This document shows positions 8,767 to 19,474 of a DNA stretch of 45,516 nucleotides, in pieces. This DNA comes from Nanobdellota archaeon (GTDB lineage Archaea > Nanobdellota > Nanobdellia > Parvarchaeales > Parvarchaeaceae): positions 1 through 45,516 of the forward strand of contig JAJZNV010000022.1 of assembly GCA_021852265.1 (NCBI GenBank). Direction: 5' to 3'. The translations under genes and the position numbers were made by a program. Positions within the stretch are counted from its first letter, which is position 1. Every line of letters begins with the position of its first letter. The notes below the pieces were generated by a model. That model did no database searches, had not been told where the DNA came from, and worked only from the letters and a program-made list of their open reading frames with translations.

Positions 8767-10188
8767 CTATCTGAGAACTACACGCGTAATGCCTGTCTTA
8801 TAACTAATTTCGAAGTTTACCTGCTCACCGCCGAGTTCTGAATGTATAACAGCCTTATCCTCTGCAGGTAAAAACCGTATGCTTATGCCTTCTGGCAGAA
8901 CATCCTCAATTCTCTTTTTATAGTTTTTAGCAATAATGTTCAATGGATCGTTAAAAACAACTTTTCCCCCGTGTTCTAAGCCAACCACGCGGGAAACTTC
9001 TCTTAAAAATGCACCGGCACTCCATTGTGTTTCCTTCATCTGCAGCAGTAAAGGCGACATTTCTACCGGCGCTATACTCTCCAAGTCTGCAAAGTGCATT
9101 CTCCCAGTCATATCTATCGGGGAATCCCTCTCCGGATTTGCATCGGAGTAGATATACGTTTTATAGAGTCCGTTTTCTGCCGGCTTAGCGGCTCTGTGTG
9201 TAAGGAAATGAATATCACTGCTGGTTCTTATGAAATTATCACAGAATTCGCCCTTGTCTATTCCATTATCCTTCAGTGATTTGCTAAGTTTGCCATCTAT
9301 AAAATCATTTGTGAGCGGGTATATCCCGAGGTCGTATTCTCCCGGAGTGGGCCTTATATTCGATGGCAAAAGCCTTATCTCCTGTGCGTATTTAATATTC
9401 TTTACATTCTTTCTGCAAGGTTCTTCACCAGTTTTTGGACATATAGGATCCAAAATCACATCCTCATCCAGTTCAGAAACGCTTATAGTAGGACATATCA
9501 ACATATCCAATGTGTTGCTGTACAGGGAATCTGAATTACGCAGTGCTGTGAACGCGAGATCCAGATTTTGGCCACCGAGGGGACGGTGTGGACCCGCCGC
9601 ATCGCTATCAATATCTTCCTTTGTGATGATAGAAAAGAGAGGGGTTGTCCTGGGATTAAAATCTGTTTTAAATCCCAAATATTCGGGCAGCGTTCTGTCA
9701 AGAAGTGTGTGCCAGTGTGAAGAACCATCTATAAGATTTTTATAATCATAATAGTAAATTGGATCATAAATTTGCATGGCAGTAGCTAACATGCCGGAAC
9801 CTTTTACATTTATACTGAATTCGGATTCATTTATCCTGACAATGCTGTCCTCCTCGGCGAATGTCATTGTCCTACCACCTTCTTGTCTTGCAAGAAGCGG
9901 CCCACTCACTTCATTTCGCAGTCTCTGCGGTACCTGCAAGCGGCTTACAAATGCCCGCTTGGAGTACGGGGAAATATCTTTAAAATGTGGATTTTCTATG
10001 ACTCTTTTTGGGATTATACCGTACTCCATTAAAAAGTACTGGTTTTTATCACCTTGTAGATTCCAGTATGGTATCTTTACGCCCATTTCTAGACTTAGAT
10101 TACAAGAGCTATTTAAGCGTTTCTTGTACAGAATGCACCTCAAATTGGCAATTGTACTTCCGCCGAGACAAAGCTTATTAAAAGCCAT
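8767..10188 (-). CDS. conserved-looking hypothetical protein; start probably ATG at 10086 (MGVKIPYWNLQGDKNQYFLMEYGI...)
   Basis: Long ORF divergent from the GHMP kinase. The annotated start leaves only about 14 nt to the divergent start, so the internal ATG is favoured. No family recognised. Confidence 0.75.
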   Translation of the reverse strand: MAFNKLCLGGSTIANLRCILYKKRLNSSCNLSLEMGVKIPYWNLQGDKNQYFLMEYGIIPKRVIENPHFKDISPYSKRAFVSRLQVPQRLRNEVSGPLLARQEGGRTMTFAEEDSIVRINESEFSINVKGSGMLATAMQIYDPIYYYDYKNLIDGSSHWHTLLDRTLPEYLGFKTDFNPRTTPLFSIITKEDIDSDAAGPHRPLGGQNLDLAFTALRNSDSLYSNTLDMLICPTISVSELDEDVILDPICPKTGEEPCRKNVKNIKYAQEIRLLPSNIRPTPGEYDLGIYPLTNDFIDGKLSKSLKDNGIDKGEFCDNFIRTSSDIHFLTHRAAKPAENGLYKTYIYSDANPERDSPIDMTGRMHFADLESIAPVEMSPLLLQMKETQWSAGAFLREVSRVVGLEHGGKVVFNDPLNIIAKNYKKRIEDVLPEGISIRFLPAEDKAVIHSELGGEQVNFEISYKTGITRVVLR

Positions 10189-10202
10189 CGATAAGTAATA
10201 AA

Positions 10203-11231
10203 ATGGCCCTTAATGAACGTGCGCTGCTTATTCGTTCTAGGGCACCTCTACGCATAAGTTTCGCCGGCGGTGGAACTGATATAAAGGAGTATTATGAAAA
10301 GAATGGCGGTGCAGTCATCTCTGCCACAATATCTAAATATGCATACACTACTCTTCGTCAGAGAAAAGATAATTCTTTTAGGATACGACAGGAGAGCTTT
10401 GGCATAGACTATTCTGGCAGTGTGCAGGACAAACCAAAAACTTCTAAACAGTCAGCATTTTTTGATGCGATAATGAAACATTTTTCACCAAAGACCGGAT
10501 TTGACCTCATAACACACAGTGATGTAAGGTACGGTTCCGGACTCGGTGCATCATCTACTATGATGGTATCACTAGTAGGCGCTTTCAATAAACTGTTGAA
10601 TCTAGATATGGACCCATATGAGATAGCGGAAACTGCATATAAGATAGAAAGACAGGATCTGGCGATAGAGGGCGGAAAACAGGATCAGTATGCCGCCGCG
10701 TTTGGCGGTTTCAATTTTATGGAGTTCTCAAAAACGGGGACGGTTGTGAATCAAATGCGCCTGAAAAAGAGCACGATTTATGAGCTGCAATTTCGTTCTA
10801 TCCTTATAAATACCGGCGCAACGCACATATCCGGCCAGATAATAAAAAAACAGAAAGGAAGGCTTTCTGATAATAGAGTGCTGGAATATTATGAGAGGCT
10901 TAAACAACTGGCTGTAGAAATAAAAAACAGGTTATACAGAGACGAAATAGATGAAATTGGGAATCTGCTAAACCAGGAATGGGAGAACAAGAAACTTCTA
11001 TCTGAGGGCATATCAAACAAGTCTATAGACACAATATTCAAGATTGCAAAATTGAATGGGGCAGAAGGCGGGAAAATCTTGGGCGCCGGCGGAGGAGGAT
11101 ACGCACTGTTAATCACAAATGAAGAGCATCGGCAGCGGCTGCTGACCGCTTTTTCAAAAAAAGGCTACGAAACCAGCTCTATAGAATTCGTTCCTAGCGG
11201 ATTGGAGACCTGGACCAGAAACTGCAATTAA
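10203..11231 (+). CDS. GHMP-family sugar kinase (heptose-7-phosphate kinase-like)
   Basis: IRSRAPLRISFAGGGTDIKEYYEKNGGAVISATI; GSGLGASSTMMVSLVGA; GAGGGGYALL. Confidence 0.85.
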   Translation: MALNERALLIRSRAPLRISFAGGGTDIKEYYEKNGGAVISATISKYAYTTLRQRKDNSFRIRQESFGIDYSGSVQDKPKTSKQSAFFDAIMKHFSPKTGFDLITHSDVRYGSGLGASSTMMVSLVGAFNKLLNLDMDPYEIAETAYKIERQDLAIEGGKQDQYAAAFGGFNFMEFSKTGTVVNQMRLKKSTIYELQFRSILINTGATHISGQIIKKQKGRLSDNRVLEYYERLKQLAVEIKNRLYRDEIDEIGNLLNQEWENKKLLSEGISNKSIDTIFKIAKLNGAEGGKILGAGGGGYALLITNEEHRQRLLTAFSKKGYETSSIEFVPSGLETWTRNCN

Positions 11232-11271
11232 ACCAAAGAAGATTTTTAAATAGGAACTGATAACTCTTGCA

Positions 11272-12249
11272 ATGATAATCTCGAGAACGCCCGTCAGGAT
11301 AAGTTTTTTCGGCGGTGGAACGGATTTGAGGGATTTCTATTCAACTTCGTATGGTGCGGTTCTATCCACAGCTATCAAAAAATATATTTATGTTGCTGTA
11401 AACCGGAGATTTGACGAAAAGATACGCGTAAGCTATTCAGAGACAGAAACGGTTGATTCTGCTGATCAGGTAAAACATAGTCTCATAAAAGAATGTCTAA
11501 AAACTGCGGGCATCGACAAGCAGATAGAGATCGTTACGATTGCTGACGTGCCGGGTCATGGCACAGGTCTCGGCTCTTCAAGCTCACTTGCCGTCGGTAC
11601 AATAATTGCATTAAAAGAATACACTAATAAACCGACAAACTTTGAAGAAGCTGCAAAAGAAGCATGCAAGATAGAGATTGGGACACTTAAAAAACCGATA
11701 GGCAAACAGGATCAGTACATAGCCGCACTCGGCGGGTTCAGGTACATCCGGTTTAATGCAGACGAAACGGTAAGCACATACACTATAAACCCGGGAAAAA
11801 ATACACTTGAAGAACTGGAAACGAATCTTGTCTCATTTTACATACCCGGCAGCAGGGAGGGTGATGTAATCCTTGCAGACCAGAGGAAAAACATACCGGA
11901 AAAAATGAAGATACTGGAAGAGATGCGCAACCAGGCTGAAACCGGAATGGAGGCAATAAAAAATGGCGATCTATCTTCCTTCGGTAAACTGCTCGACAAG
12001 GCGTGGCAGTTAAAGAGCACCCTTAGCAATAAAATCTCGAATCCTACAATCTCCAAATTTTATAGGATGGGTATGGACGCAGGTGCGCTTGGCGGAAAAC
12101 TAAGCGGTGCAGGAGGGTCTGGATTCCTCACGTTCTATTGCGATAAAGAACACCAGAAAGGACTCAGAGAAGCCCTAAGGGAACTAAAAGAAATGAAAAT
12201 CAAGCTAGAACCTGGCGGAAGCAGCATCGTGTACAAAGAAAGCGATTAA
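11272..12249 (+). CDS. GHMP-family sugar kinase, second tandem paralogue
   Basis: MIISRTPVRISFFGGGTDLRDFY; GTGLGSSSSLAVGTI; GKLSGAGGSGFL. Confidence 0.87.
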   Translation: MIISRTPVRISFFGGGTDLRDFYSTSYGAVLSTAIKKYIYVAVNRRFDEKIRVSYSETETVDSADQVKHSLIKECLKTAGIDKQIEIVTIADVPGHGTGLGSSSSLAVGTIIALKEYTNKPTNFEEAAKEACKIEIGTLKKPIGKQDQYIAALGGFRYIRFNADETVSTYTINPGKNTLEELETNLVSFYIPGSREGDVILADQRKNIPEKMKILEEMRNQAETGMEAIKNGDLSSFGKLLDKAWQLKSTLSNKISNPTISKFYRMGMDAGALGGKLSGAGGSGFLTFYCDKEHQKGLREALRELKEMKIKLEPGGSSIVYKESD

Positions 12250-12274
12250 ATTTTAGTATTTAGATAATTAGAAA

Positions 12275-13831
12275 TTACCAGCGTACAAGCCCCTTGCTTT
12301 TCTGGTTGACCGGCATAGTCTTGAAAGATGTGCCGTTGCTGCCAATTACACACGGGTCTCCATCTGCATCGATTGTCTTAATATAAACGGGGTGCTTCCA
12401 CATCCTCGAAAGTCTATTGAGTGATTCGCCCGTGCTGTGATTGTCCAGTGTCATGAGTTTCGATAACATTATCTTATCTCCATCGGATACAGTATATGAG
12501 TTCATGCACCTGTCAATAAAAGAAGTATCGTGCTCTAAAAGGAGTCCTCGCCCAAAGCCTCCAATAAAACCTGTGCCATTTTTCGGAAGTTCTATACGCG
12601 GTATCGAACGCTCTAATCTTACCTGTAACATGAATTTTAATCCCTCTGTCGTTAAGTTATCAACCCAATCCTTGAATTCAGCATCTTTTTCCGTCTGCGG
12701 TTCAAAATCCTCTGGGATACTTCTCTTTAATAATTCGACGTAATCTGCCAGGAATAGGTCATCTGCATATGAATTAAGGAATCCCAAATCATCGCTAAAG
12801 CGCAATGAATCAAGTACTTTTTCCAGCCCCTTCCCCGATTTGTCATTATATGCGCGCTTGCTGTCGGTTGATAGAAGATCATAACCGAAACCAAACTGTC
12901 CTTTATTCCCTCGTTCTTCTATCCTTTCGAAAAGTTTTAATCCAAACGCGTAAGGTAGTTGTGCCATATTAGACGGCGTAGCGACATTATCTATAAACAG
13001 CTGCATTTTCGTGGAAGTCACTGGGTCTTTCTCACCATAAAGAGCATATTTCTTCTGGACAAAGGTAGCGAATCCTTCGTGCATTATTTTTACTCTAGCA
13101 GTTCTGTAAAGGCGGGCGGCCTCATATGTCATACTATAAAATTCTTTCTCCCACGGATTCATTGAGGCATTCTCTAACAGAAATTTATACACGTCATACA
13201 CCCTCTCTTCGGGCAGGGCATCTGTGGTTTTATAGTAGTTTTTAAACGAATTGTCTGCCTCCGTTCTGGACTCCGGATACAGATCTATAAGCATCTCAAG
13301 AGTCTGGGAAGTATCGAAATGATTCTGCAGTTCCGCCTTCCCATCCACGGCACCACCTTCGTTTAGTATTTTCTCCAGCTCCAGGTACCTCTCGCGAAAA
13401 GCAGCTTCTCTGGCTAAATCGACCCTTTCACCCTTACAGATATAGTTGTTGTAATCCATGTGCATGTGACCATAAACATGCGCCATTACACTTTTTATCT
13501 GAAAGTCCTCATCGGCTTTATTTATATAGACTACGGTATACTCCTCATTGTCAGATATATTTTTATAAACATGGCCCACCATTTCGTAAAGCGACTCATA
13601 ACGCGCGCCCATTCTTTCCCTTCTTAATACATAATTTTGTCCAGTATACCATGTCGGGAAGGGGGACGCATATAAAGCACTCGCAGCAGCAAGTCCGTCA
13701 TTGCTGACCAACCTAAATTCAACATTTCCAAATGACAGGTGGAGTTCATTAACTGTATAGTCAGCTATTTCACGGGCCACTTTAGTCCAATGACTATTTT
13801 CATTTACACCTTCTTTGACCACTATTTTCAT
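12275..13831 (-). CDS. SpoVR-family protein
   Basis: SpoVR-like N-terminus (FPTWYTGQNYVLRRERMGARYESLYEMV) and MAHVYGHMHMDYNN; last gene of the PrkA operon; ATGA overlap with the DUF444 gene. Confidence 0.85.
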   Translation of the reverse strand: MKIVVKEGVNENSHWTKVAREIADYTVNELHLSFGNVEFRLVSNDGLAAASALYASPFPTWYTGQNYVLRRERMGARYESLYEMVGHVYKNISDNEEYTVVYINKADEDFQIKSVMAHVYGHMHMDYNNYICKGERVDLAREAAFRERYLELEKILNEGGAVDGKAELQNHFDTSQTLEMLIDLYPESRTEADNSFKNYYKTTDALPEERVYDVYKFLLENASMNPWEKEFYSMTYEAARLYRTARVKIMHEGFATFVQKKYALYGEKDPVTSTKMQLFIDNVATPSNMAQLPYAFGLKLFERIEERGNKGQFGFGYDLLSTDSKRAYNDKSGKGLEKVLDSLRFSDDLGFLNSYADDLFLADYVELLKRSIPEDFEPQTEKDAEFKDWVDNLTTEGLKFMLQVRLERSIPRIELPKNGTGFIGGFGRGLLLEHDTSFIDRCMNSYTVSDGDKIMLSKLMTLDNHSTGESLNRLSRMWKHPVYIKTIDADGDPCVIGSNGTSFKTMPVNQKSKGLVRW

Positions 13832-14875
13832 TCTGTGTCTCCCAAAAGATCCGAAAGTGCTTTCGCTATGTTAACGTTTGTCGCTTCTTTCTTGGCTTCT
13901 GTATACCTTAATTTAGTACTATCAATCTGCTTTATCTCATTAATGAACTTTGGCCACCCGTCCCGATTTTCATTTATCTGCATATACATCAACCGGGTTA
14001 TTTTAGGCAGCATGCTCTTTATTTCTTCTACTACAGATCCTTCTGGATCCAAATTCTCACCATCTGTTATATGCATGACGTAAACATCTTCATCCGCCCA
14101 GCTGATTTTCCGATTGTAACCCAACAATGACTTGTAAGGCGTGCCACTAAGCATGGCAGATACCGTTTTATATGCATCCAGAAATGAGGTGCCGCCGCCA
14201 TAAACATCCTTAAAGAAATCTCTCTCGGATACTTCTTCAGCCCCCGATGAATGAACTATGTAACAACGTGTAACATTTTCTTTATACTCTTCTTGCAACC
14301 TGAGTATTATATGAAGTGCAACCATATCCGCCATCTTTGTGACTTCGTCCATTGACGGGCTGACATCTCTCATAAGAATAAAAGTGGCTTTTTTGTAAGG
14401 TATTGGTTTATCCCGCACTATATCGTATCTGATGTCCTCTTCTTTTACATCGATGTGGAAACCCTTCTTTTTAAATTCGCCAGTCTGATTCTGCCGGTCT
14501 AGCATGGCTTCAAGTGTTTCTTCCTCGTTCTCCTGCAAACCATTTTCTGACACCAAAAACTCCATTTGGGTGCTGCGGAAACGATTGGGTTTAGTGAACT
14601 TAAGTTTCCACTTGTTCTGCTGGCTTAATATATATTTTCTGTCTATCCCGAAAACTATGTCTGCCCTCGAGTCACCGCCCTGATCGCCGGTTCCCTCTGA
14701 TCCATCCTCATCAGTTCCGTAGACTATTCTTGGATTGCTCTTAAGAGGTATGTGCCTTGATACAGCGCCACCATTGACAATATCCACTAAGTCCTCAACG
14801 GACAAATCGAGATCATCGTCTTCTTCATCTACTTTTTTCTTGTACTTTTCTTCTGAATCGCCCAAATCTGACATA
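13828..14875 (-). CDS. DUF444 (YeaH/YhbH) von Willebrand-type protein
   Basis: ILMRDVSPSMDEVTKMAD (MIDAS-like DxSxS) and operon position. ATG at 14875 (MSDLGDSEEKYKKK) has an SD-like GAGG; the longer ORF to 14943 overlaps the upstream gene. Confidence 0.85.
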
Positions 14876-14881
14876 AAAACC

Positions 14882-16690
14882 TCAAGGAGCCCCGTTAAGA
14901 TATATATCAACGGCCTGCTCGAAACACTTGTCCCAATATCCAAATTCTTTCGCGGAAAACTCTTTCAGCGATGCATAAAACTTCGACTTGTCGTCTCTCA
15001 GCTGCTCTAAGTACGGCTGCATGTCTTTTAGAAGTTCGAACTCGGTATCCCCGTATCTGCACGCAAAGTTTAGAAGCCCTTTCAGTTCCACAACCGGTTT
15101 CGCATTTTCCGGTTGTTTATATTCTACGTATTTCTTAGTCATCTCACGCAGTTCCGGTAAATTGATTATATCCTGCAACTTTCCTAATTTTGGCAGTATT
15201 TTTTCCGGTTTTTCTGAAACCAGATATTCCTGTAGATTCTTTACATAAACATCAAATGGCACCTCTTCGTATTTCATAGCAAGGGCTAAAATACCATACT
15301 CCAGATTACCTCGTATGTCCGCAGATATGCGTTCGCTCAGATAGTTTCTGACTTCCCCCAGCGGAGAAGTAAAGGAATTGCTGCTGCTCTCATCATAGAA
15401 GGTGAAAATATCAAAGAAATTTATATCACGCTTATCCCCATTTGCCTCGACTTTAAGCAGATCTTTCATTAGTCTAGGAGAAAATCCCTGTGACCACCCG
15501 GAGACATAACTTCCGTTATCTACGATAAGTTTTTTAATCTTTTCGTTTAAATCGACCTCCTCTGTCACCACATCCATAAGAAAAGTTTCTATGCTCTTGC
15601 TGAAGTTATTTGTTTTTCCAAGCACACCCGAATCATACATATCCAGCACATCAAGGAGAGTATCCAACTCCAATGAGGTTTTGTCCTCTACAAGGGACTG
15701 GGACAGCCTTGAAAGTATATTCATTATCGATAGATATCGGAATGCATTTGGGAAGTACCTGTTTATTGGTAGCTTCGATGGAGAATATATTTTTTCCTCC
15801 TGTGAATAGGACAGGTTTCGTCTAACCTTAACTTCGATAAGCCTCTCTCTCAAAGGAAGGGATTCTTCGTCTTCATCCTCGTTATTATCTCCGATAAAAC
15901 GTTCATTACTGTGTATGACAACCAGCATATCTAATGGGATGCGCTTTCCATTTTTGTCAAAAAGATTATTGTCATACACATTTATAAGAAACTGATAGTT
16001 GCTCAAGGAGATGTCTGACAATTTACTTTTGTCGGCGCTTATCAGAAGAATACCTCTATTGGCGTTTTTAACAACGCTGTAAAAGTGCTCTTCAAATTCC
16101 GGATCTGCAAGGTCTATATTAGCAAACTGAGGAATGACCTCTTGCAAAGCGAGTCTCTTCCCCCCCTCTTTTTCTTCTTTGAGGCTTCTTTCATCGCCAT
16201 CAAAGAACTTCTGCAGCGACCTTTTTGATGCAACTTCCGCAAGCCCGTTTAAACACTCCGGACACACTTCTTGGCCATTGCTAAAAAATGTGACACCTTT
16301 CTTTTCTATTGGCAATTCAAAAGGTAGATCCGATCTGAAGAGGTTAAAGGCATTCTCTTTGTAAGGACATTGCTCATCATTTATTGAGAGCGTATAAAGT
16401 TTTTCGGAAGTGGTGGCCTCTCTTACTCCTTGGTAAAGCAATTTCTTAAGTCCTTTTATCAGCTCGCTCTTTCCACTTGCACTGGGTCCGCGAAGCAGGA
16501 TTATAGGTACATAGTTACGGCTTGCTAAGAACTCGGCTTTAAATAGGGCAGCAGTAAGATTATCCTTTACTTCCTTCATGCCAAAAAGCATTCCATCGAA
16601 TCCGGTCCGCAGTGCACCTTCATGTACTATCTGGCTTATCGATTTTTCTTTCGAACCTATCAGAACCTCAAGGGATACCTTCTCTACCAT
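14882..16690 (-). CDS. PrkA-like protein kinase/AAA ATPase, second divergent copy
   Basis: Walker A LLRGPSASGKSELIKGL; CPYKENAFNLF...CPECLNGL as in PrkA; adjacent to a second PrkA. Confidence 0.8.
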   Translation of the reverse strand: MVEKVSLEVLIGSKEKSISQIVHEGALRTGFDGMLFGMKEVKDNLTAALFKAEFLASRNYVPIILLRGPSASGKSELIKGLKKLLYQGVREATTSEKLYTLSINDEQCPYKENAFNLFRSDLPFELPIEKKGVTFFSNGQEVCPECLNGLAEVASKRSLQKFFDGDERSLKEEKEGGKRLALQEVIPQFANIDLADPEFEEHFYSVVKNANRGILLISADKSKLSDISLSNYQFLINVYDNNLFDKNGKRIPLDMLVVIHSNERFIGDNNEDEDEESLPLRERLIEVKVRRNLSYSQEEKIYSPSKLPINRYFPNAFRYLSIMNILSRLSQSLVEDKTSLELDTLLDVLDMYDSGVLGKTNNFSKSIETFLMDVVTEEVDLNEKIKKLIVDNGSYVSGWSQGFSPRLMKDLLKVEANGDKRDINFFDIFTFYDESSSNSFTSPLGEVRNYLSERISADIRGNLEYGILALAMKYEEVPFDVYVKNLQEYLVSEKPEKILPKLGKLQDIINLPELREMTKKYVEYKQPENAKPVVELKGLLNFACRYGDTEFELLKDMQPYLEQLRDDKSKFYASLKEFSAKEFGYWDKCFEQAVDIYLNGAP

Positions 16691-16712
16691 CAGGTTAAAA
16701 CTCCTTTAATAC

Positions 16713-18890
16713 TTACCGGGTGCTCTCAAAGAGCCCGTAAGCGACATCGGCACACCCACCCTTGCGGTCGCAGTATCCGTATTTTTCTTTTAATTTTCTT
16801 TGAACAGTTTCCCTTGCAAGGTTTGTCTTAAAGTTTATATCCGGTCTCATTAAGGTTATAAGACCTTTTACAAGGTTCGGATTCGTTTCGATTATTGCCT
16901 GTGCGATCTCGGCAAGTACCGTATCGTCAACCTTACCATCGTATCTTTCACGTATCCTATTTGATATCGTTGTAGCAATGTCACCAGCGTTCAGTCTTCC
17001 CTCTTTCTCGAGATCAGCTATGAATTTTTTATCTGTCTTTACCATCCTACCGTTATAGGGGAATGTTTCCCTACCAAGTTTCTCCTGGTATTTATGTAGA
17101 ACGTACCTGCTTATGTGCTCCCTAACCGCGTTATCTGCAGTATAACAGTTCGCAACATCCTCACCGGTACCATTTGAGTAAACGTCAAATGCTAAATTCA
17201 TCAGAGCCTTTCCTTTTTCACCGTGTACTCTTACTTTTGTTTCCTCGCTTATCCCTTCCATCGTATTTAGGAACATCTCGAGCCACTCAGTTTGCTTTTC
17301 TCCGCCGAATACCGCGTCAAGGCATAGCTCCTCTTCTTCTGCACGCTTACCATAGAGTTTTGACTGTACAGACCTTGCGTAATCAATAAACTTTGTTATT
17401 GATTTCTGCATCTCCCTGTAAGGAATACCGCGCTTTACACCTTCAGTTATCTCCAGAAGGGTCTTAGAATTCGCTTTTTTCTCAAGTTCCTCTGAAGTTA
17501 TTGTAAGCCCAAGCACTTTCTTTCCATCGTAAAGCTCTGCTTTCTGCTTTGGACTTATATTTGTCTCTTCATCCAACCCGCTCATAACCCATATATATGC
17601 GAGTGTTTTCAAGAATTTCGAGGAGTAATGAAACTTCAGCTTGCCCGCAGATTCTTCGAACATATTCTTCAGTGCCTGCTCCGCAGAACTAAGTTTTGTC
17701 ATCGATTTAAAGAGCAGTGCGTTTGTTCTACCCATAAAGTAATCCTTTAATGTAGAACCCAACTGTGAATACTCATCCAAGTTGGTTGTGCCGAGGAATA
17801 TCGCATCAAATGACTCTTTATAGGACTTGAACCTAGTCATTCTATCTTGTATAAGATCCAGAGCCGGGCTCTTAAACGATTCAGGCGCTTTCAGAACTTC
17901 ACTGAATACTATGATACCACCGCGTGGAGATGGTTTATTCTGTCCTCCTGCTACACCGGCACCGAGGACTAGTGGATTATTATTGTTTCCATTCAATAGT
18001 CCTAATAGACCATAATCTGTGTCTCCTCCGAAAACTGCTTTATAATCTAGGTTCTTCTCACCCAGGGCGATTGATGGCTTCACGACCGAGGCTATCTCAT
18101 TTTCAGAGGCCCTCTCTATACTCACAAGCCGCATCAATATCTCCTGCACAGTCTCCCTGTTTGCATCCAAGTCACCCAAGGTTTTTTCGAGTATTGTTTC
18201 TATGGAGGATTTGGTCCAAGTAGCAGATGAACTTTCCGATCCAAAGTCTATGTATATCTTTTTCCACGATTCGGATGTCGCATTGTTTATTTCAGAAATC
18301 ACTTCATCAAGCTTCTGTGATATCTGCGGGTACTGGGATCCAAGAAAAACTGAAAGGGCAGTGTGTGGTGCTAAGCCCGGTGCAAGAAATACCTTCTTGA
18401 AATTTCCGAAAGTCGATCTCATCTCCGTCCTAAATTCCTCAAATTTGAGCCTCGAGGGGAACAGGTCTTTTACAGCTTCCAGTGAACCGTCATCGACGTT
18501 GGCCTTCAACATGTATAGATCGTTCGTTTTTTCACCGTATACTTTTAAGGTCTCACCTATTATCTTTTCGCTTTCAGATTTACCGGATGCGGTTGGACCT
18601 ATGAACAGATTCAACTTGCTTCGTTCCTGTGGACTCTGCGTTGCAGATTTGAGTATCGTCATAAATGTATCTATCTGCTGGTCTAACCCATACAAATTAT
18701 TTATTCTTCTCCTGTCGTTTGGTTGTAAACGGATAAAATTCCAAGTGCCATCAGTTCTTCCATACGAAGAAAGTGCTGCGTAACCTCTTTGCGCGGCATT
18801 AAAAAAGACTTCTGGTTTTCCTTTTGCGAATTCCAAGAATTCGTCAAGAGACATTCGTGCTTTCAATGACATAATTTCCTCCTCCCTCAC
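16713..18890 (-). CDS. PrkA-family serine protein kinase/AAA ATPase
   Basis: LFIGPTASGKSESEKIIGE Walker A; RGGIIVFSEVLKAP; C-terminal kinase-like domain. Probable start MSLKARMSL at about 18872 with an upstream GGAGG. Confidence 0.85.
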   Translation of the reverse strand: MREEEIMSLKARMSLDEFLEFAKGKPEVFFNAAQRGYAALSSYGRTDGTWNFIRLQPNDRRRINNLYGLDQQIDTFMTILKSATQSPQERSKLNLFIGPTASGKSESEKIIGETLKVYGEKTNDLYMLKANVDDGSLEAVKDLFPSRLKFEEFRTEMRSTFGNFKKVFLAPGLAPHTALSVFLGSQYPQISQKLDEVISEINNATSESWKKIYIDFGSESSSATWTKSSIETILEKTLGDLDANRETVQEILMRLVSIERASENEIASVVKPSIALGEKNLDYKAVFGGDTDYGLLGLLNGNNNNPLVLGAGVAGGQNKPSPRGGIIVFSEVLKAPESFKSPALDLIQDRMTRFKSYKESFDAIFLGTTNLDEYSQLGSTLKDYFMGRTNALLFKSMTKLSSAEQALKNMFEESAGKLKFHYSSKFLKTLAYIWVMSGLDEETNISPKQKAELYDGKKVLGLTITSEELEKKANSKTLLEITEGVKRGIPYREMQKSITKFIDYARSVQSKLYGKRAEEEELCLDAVFGGEKQTEWLEMFLNTMEGISEETKVRVHGEKGKALMNLAFDVYSNGTGEDVANCYTADNAVREHISRYVLHKYQEKLGRETFPYNGRMVKTDKKFIADLEKEGRLNAGDIATTISNRIRERYDGKVDDTVLAEIAQAIIETNPNLVKGLITLMRPDINFKTNLARETVQRKLKEKYGYCDRKGGCADVAYGLFESTR

Positions 18891-19023
18891 TATTTTTACA
18901 GAATAATTGAGTAAATTGTTACTTATATACCTAATCTTTAATAAATTTTCAAGAAATTTTATTATAATTTGTAATTATTACAATTAAATATCTTTTTAAG
19001 CTTTTCGTGTCCACCGTGCGATA

Positions 19024-19467
19024 TCAAATATCAATTCTCATCTCAACTTCGCCGGTTTTGTGAAACGAACATTTTTCGTAGAACGGCACGTTATCGACTG
19101 AGCAGTTCAATATAACTTTGTAACACTTTACCTCTTTTGCTTTCTCGACAAGAAATCCTACGAGCTGTGCCCCTATCCCCTTCCCTCTATAAGTAATGTC
19201 TGTTACAACATTTTCTATGTGACCGTAAGGTCTTCCGCCGTGAGATAGGTTCAGCTGTACGATTAAGGTTGCGGTACCGATGAGCTTATTGTCTTGTTCA
19301 TAAACGGCGACGACATAATCTTTATTCTTAAGCATTCCTCCCAATGTTCTCTCAAGAATTACCCTGGATGTATTTTCATCCTCTGCTTTTTTTGCACTAA
19401 GCTGAAAAATTAATTTTAGGAGATTATCCAAGTCCCTTAATTCAGCTATTCGAATGTTCGAAACCAT
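19024..19467 (-). CDS. GNAT-family N-acetyltransferase
   Basis: HIENVVTDITYRGKGIGAQLVGFLVEKAKEVKCYKVILNCS...FYEKCSFHKTG. Confidence 0.88.
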   Translation of the reverse strand: MVSNIRIAELRDLDNLLKLIFQLSAKKAEDENTSRVILERTLGGMLKNKDYVVAVYEQDNKLIGTATLIVQLNLSHGGRPYGHIENVVTDITYRGKGIGAQLVGFLVEKAKEVKCYKVILNCSVDNVPFYEKCSFHKTGEVEMRIDI

Positions 19468-19474
19468 AGTAAAC

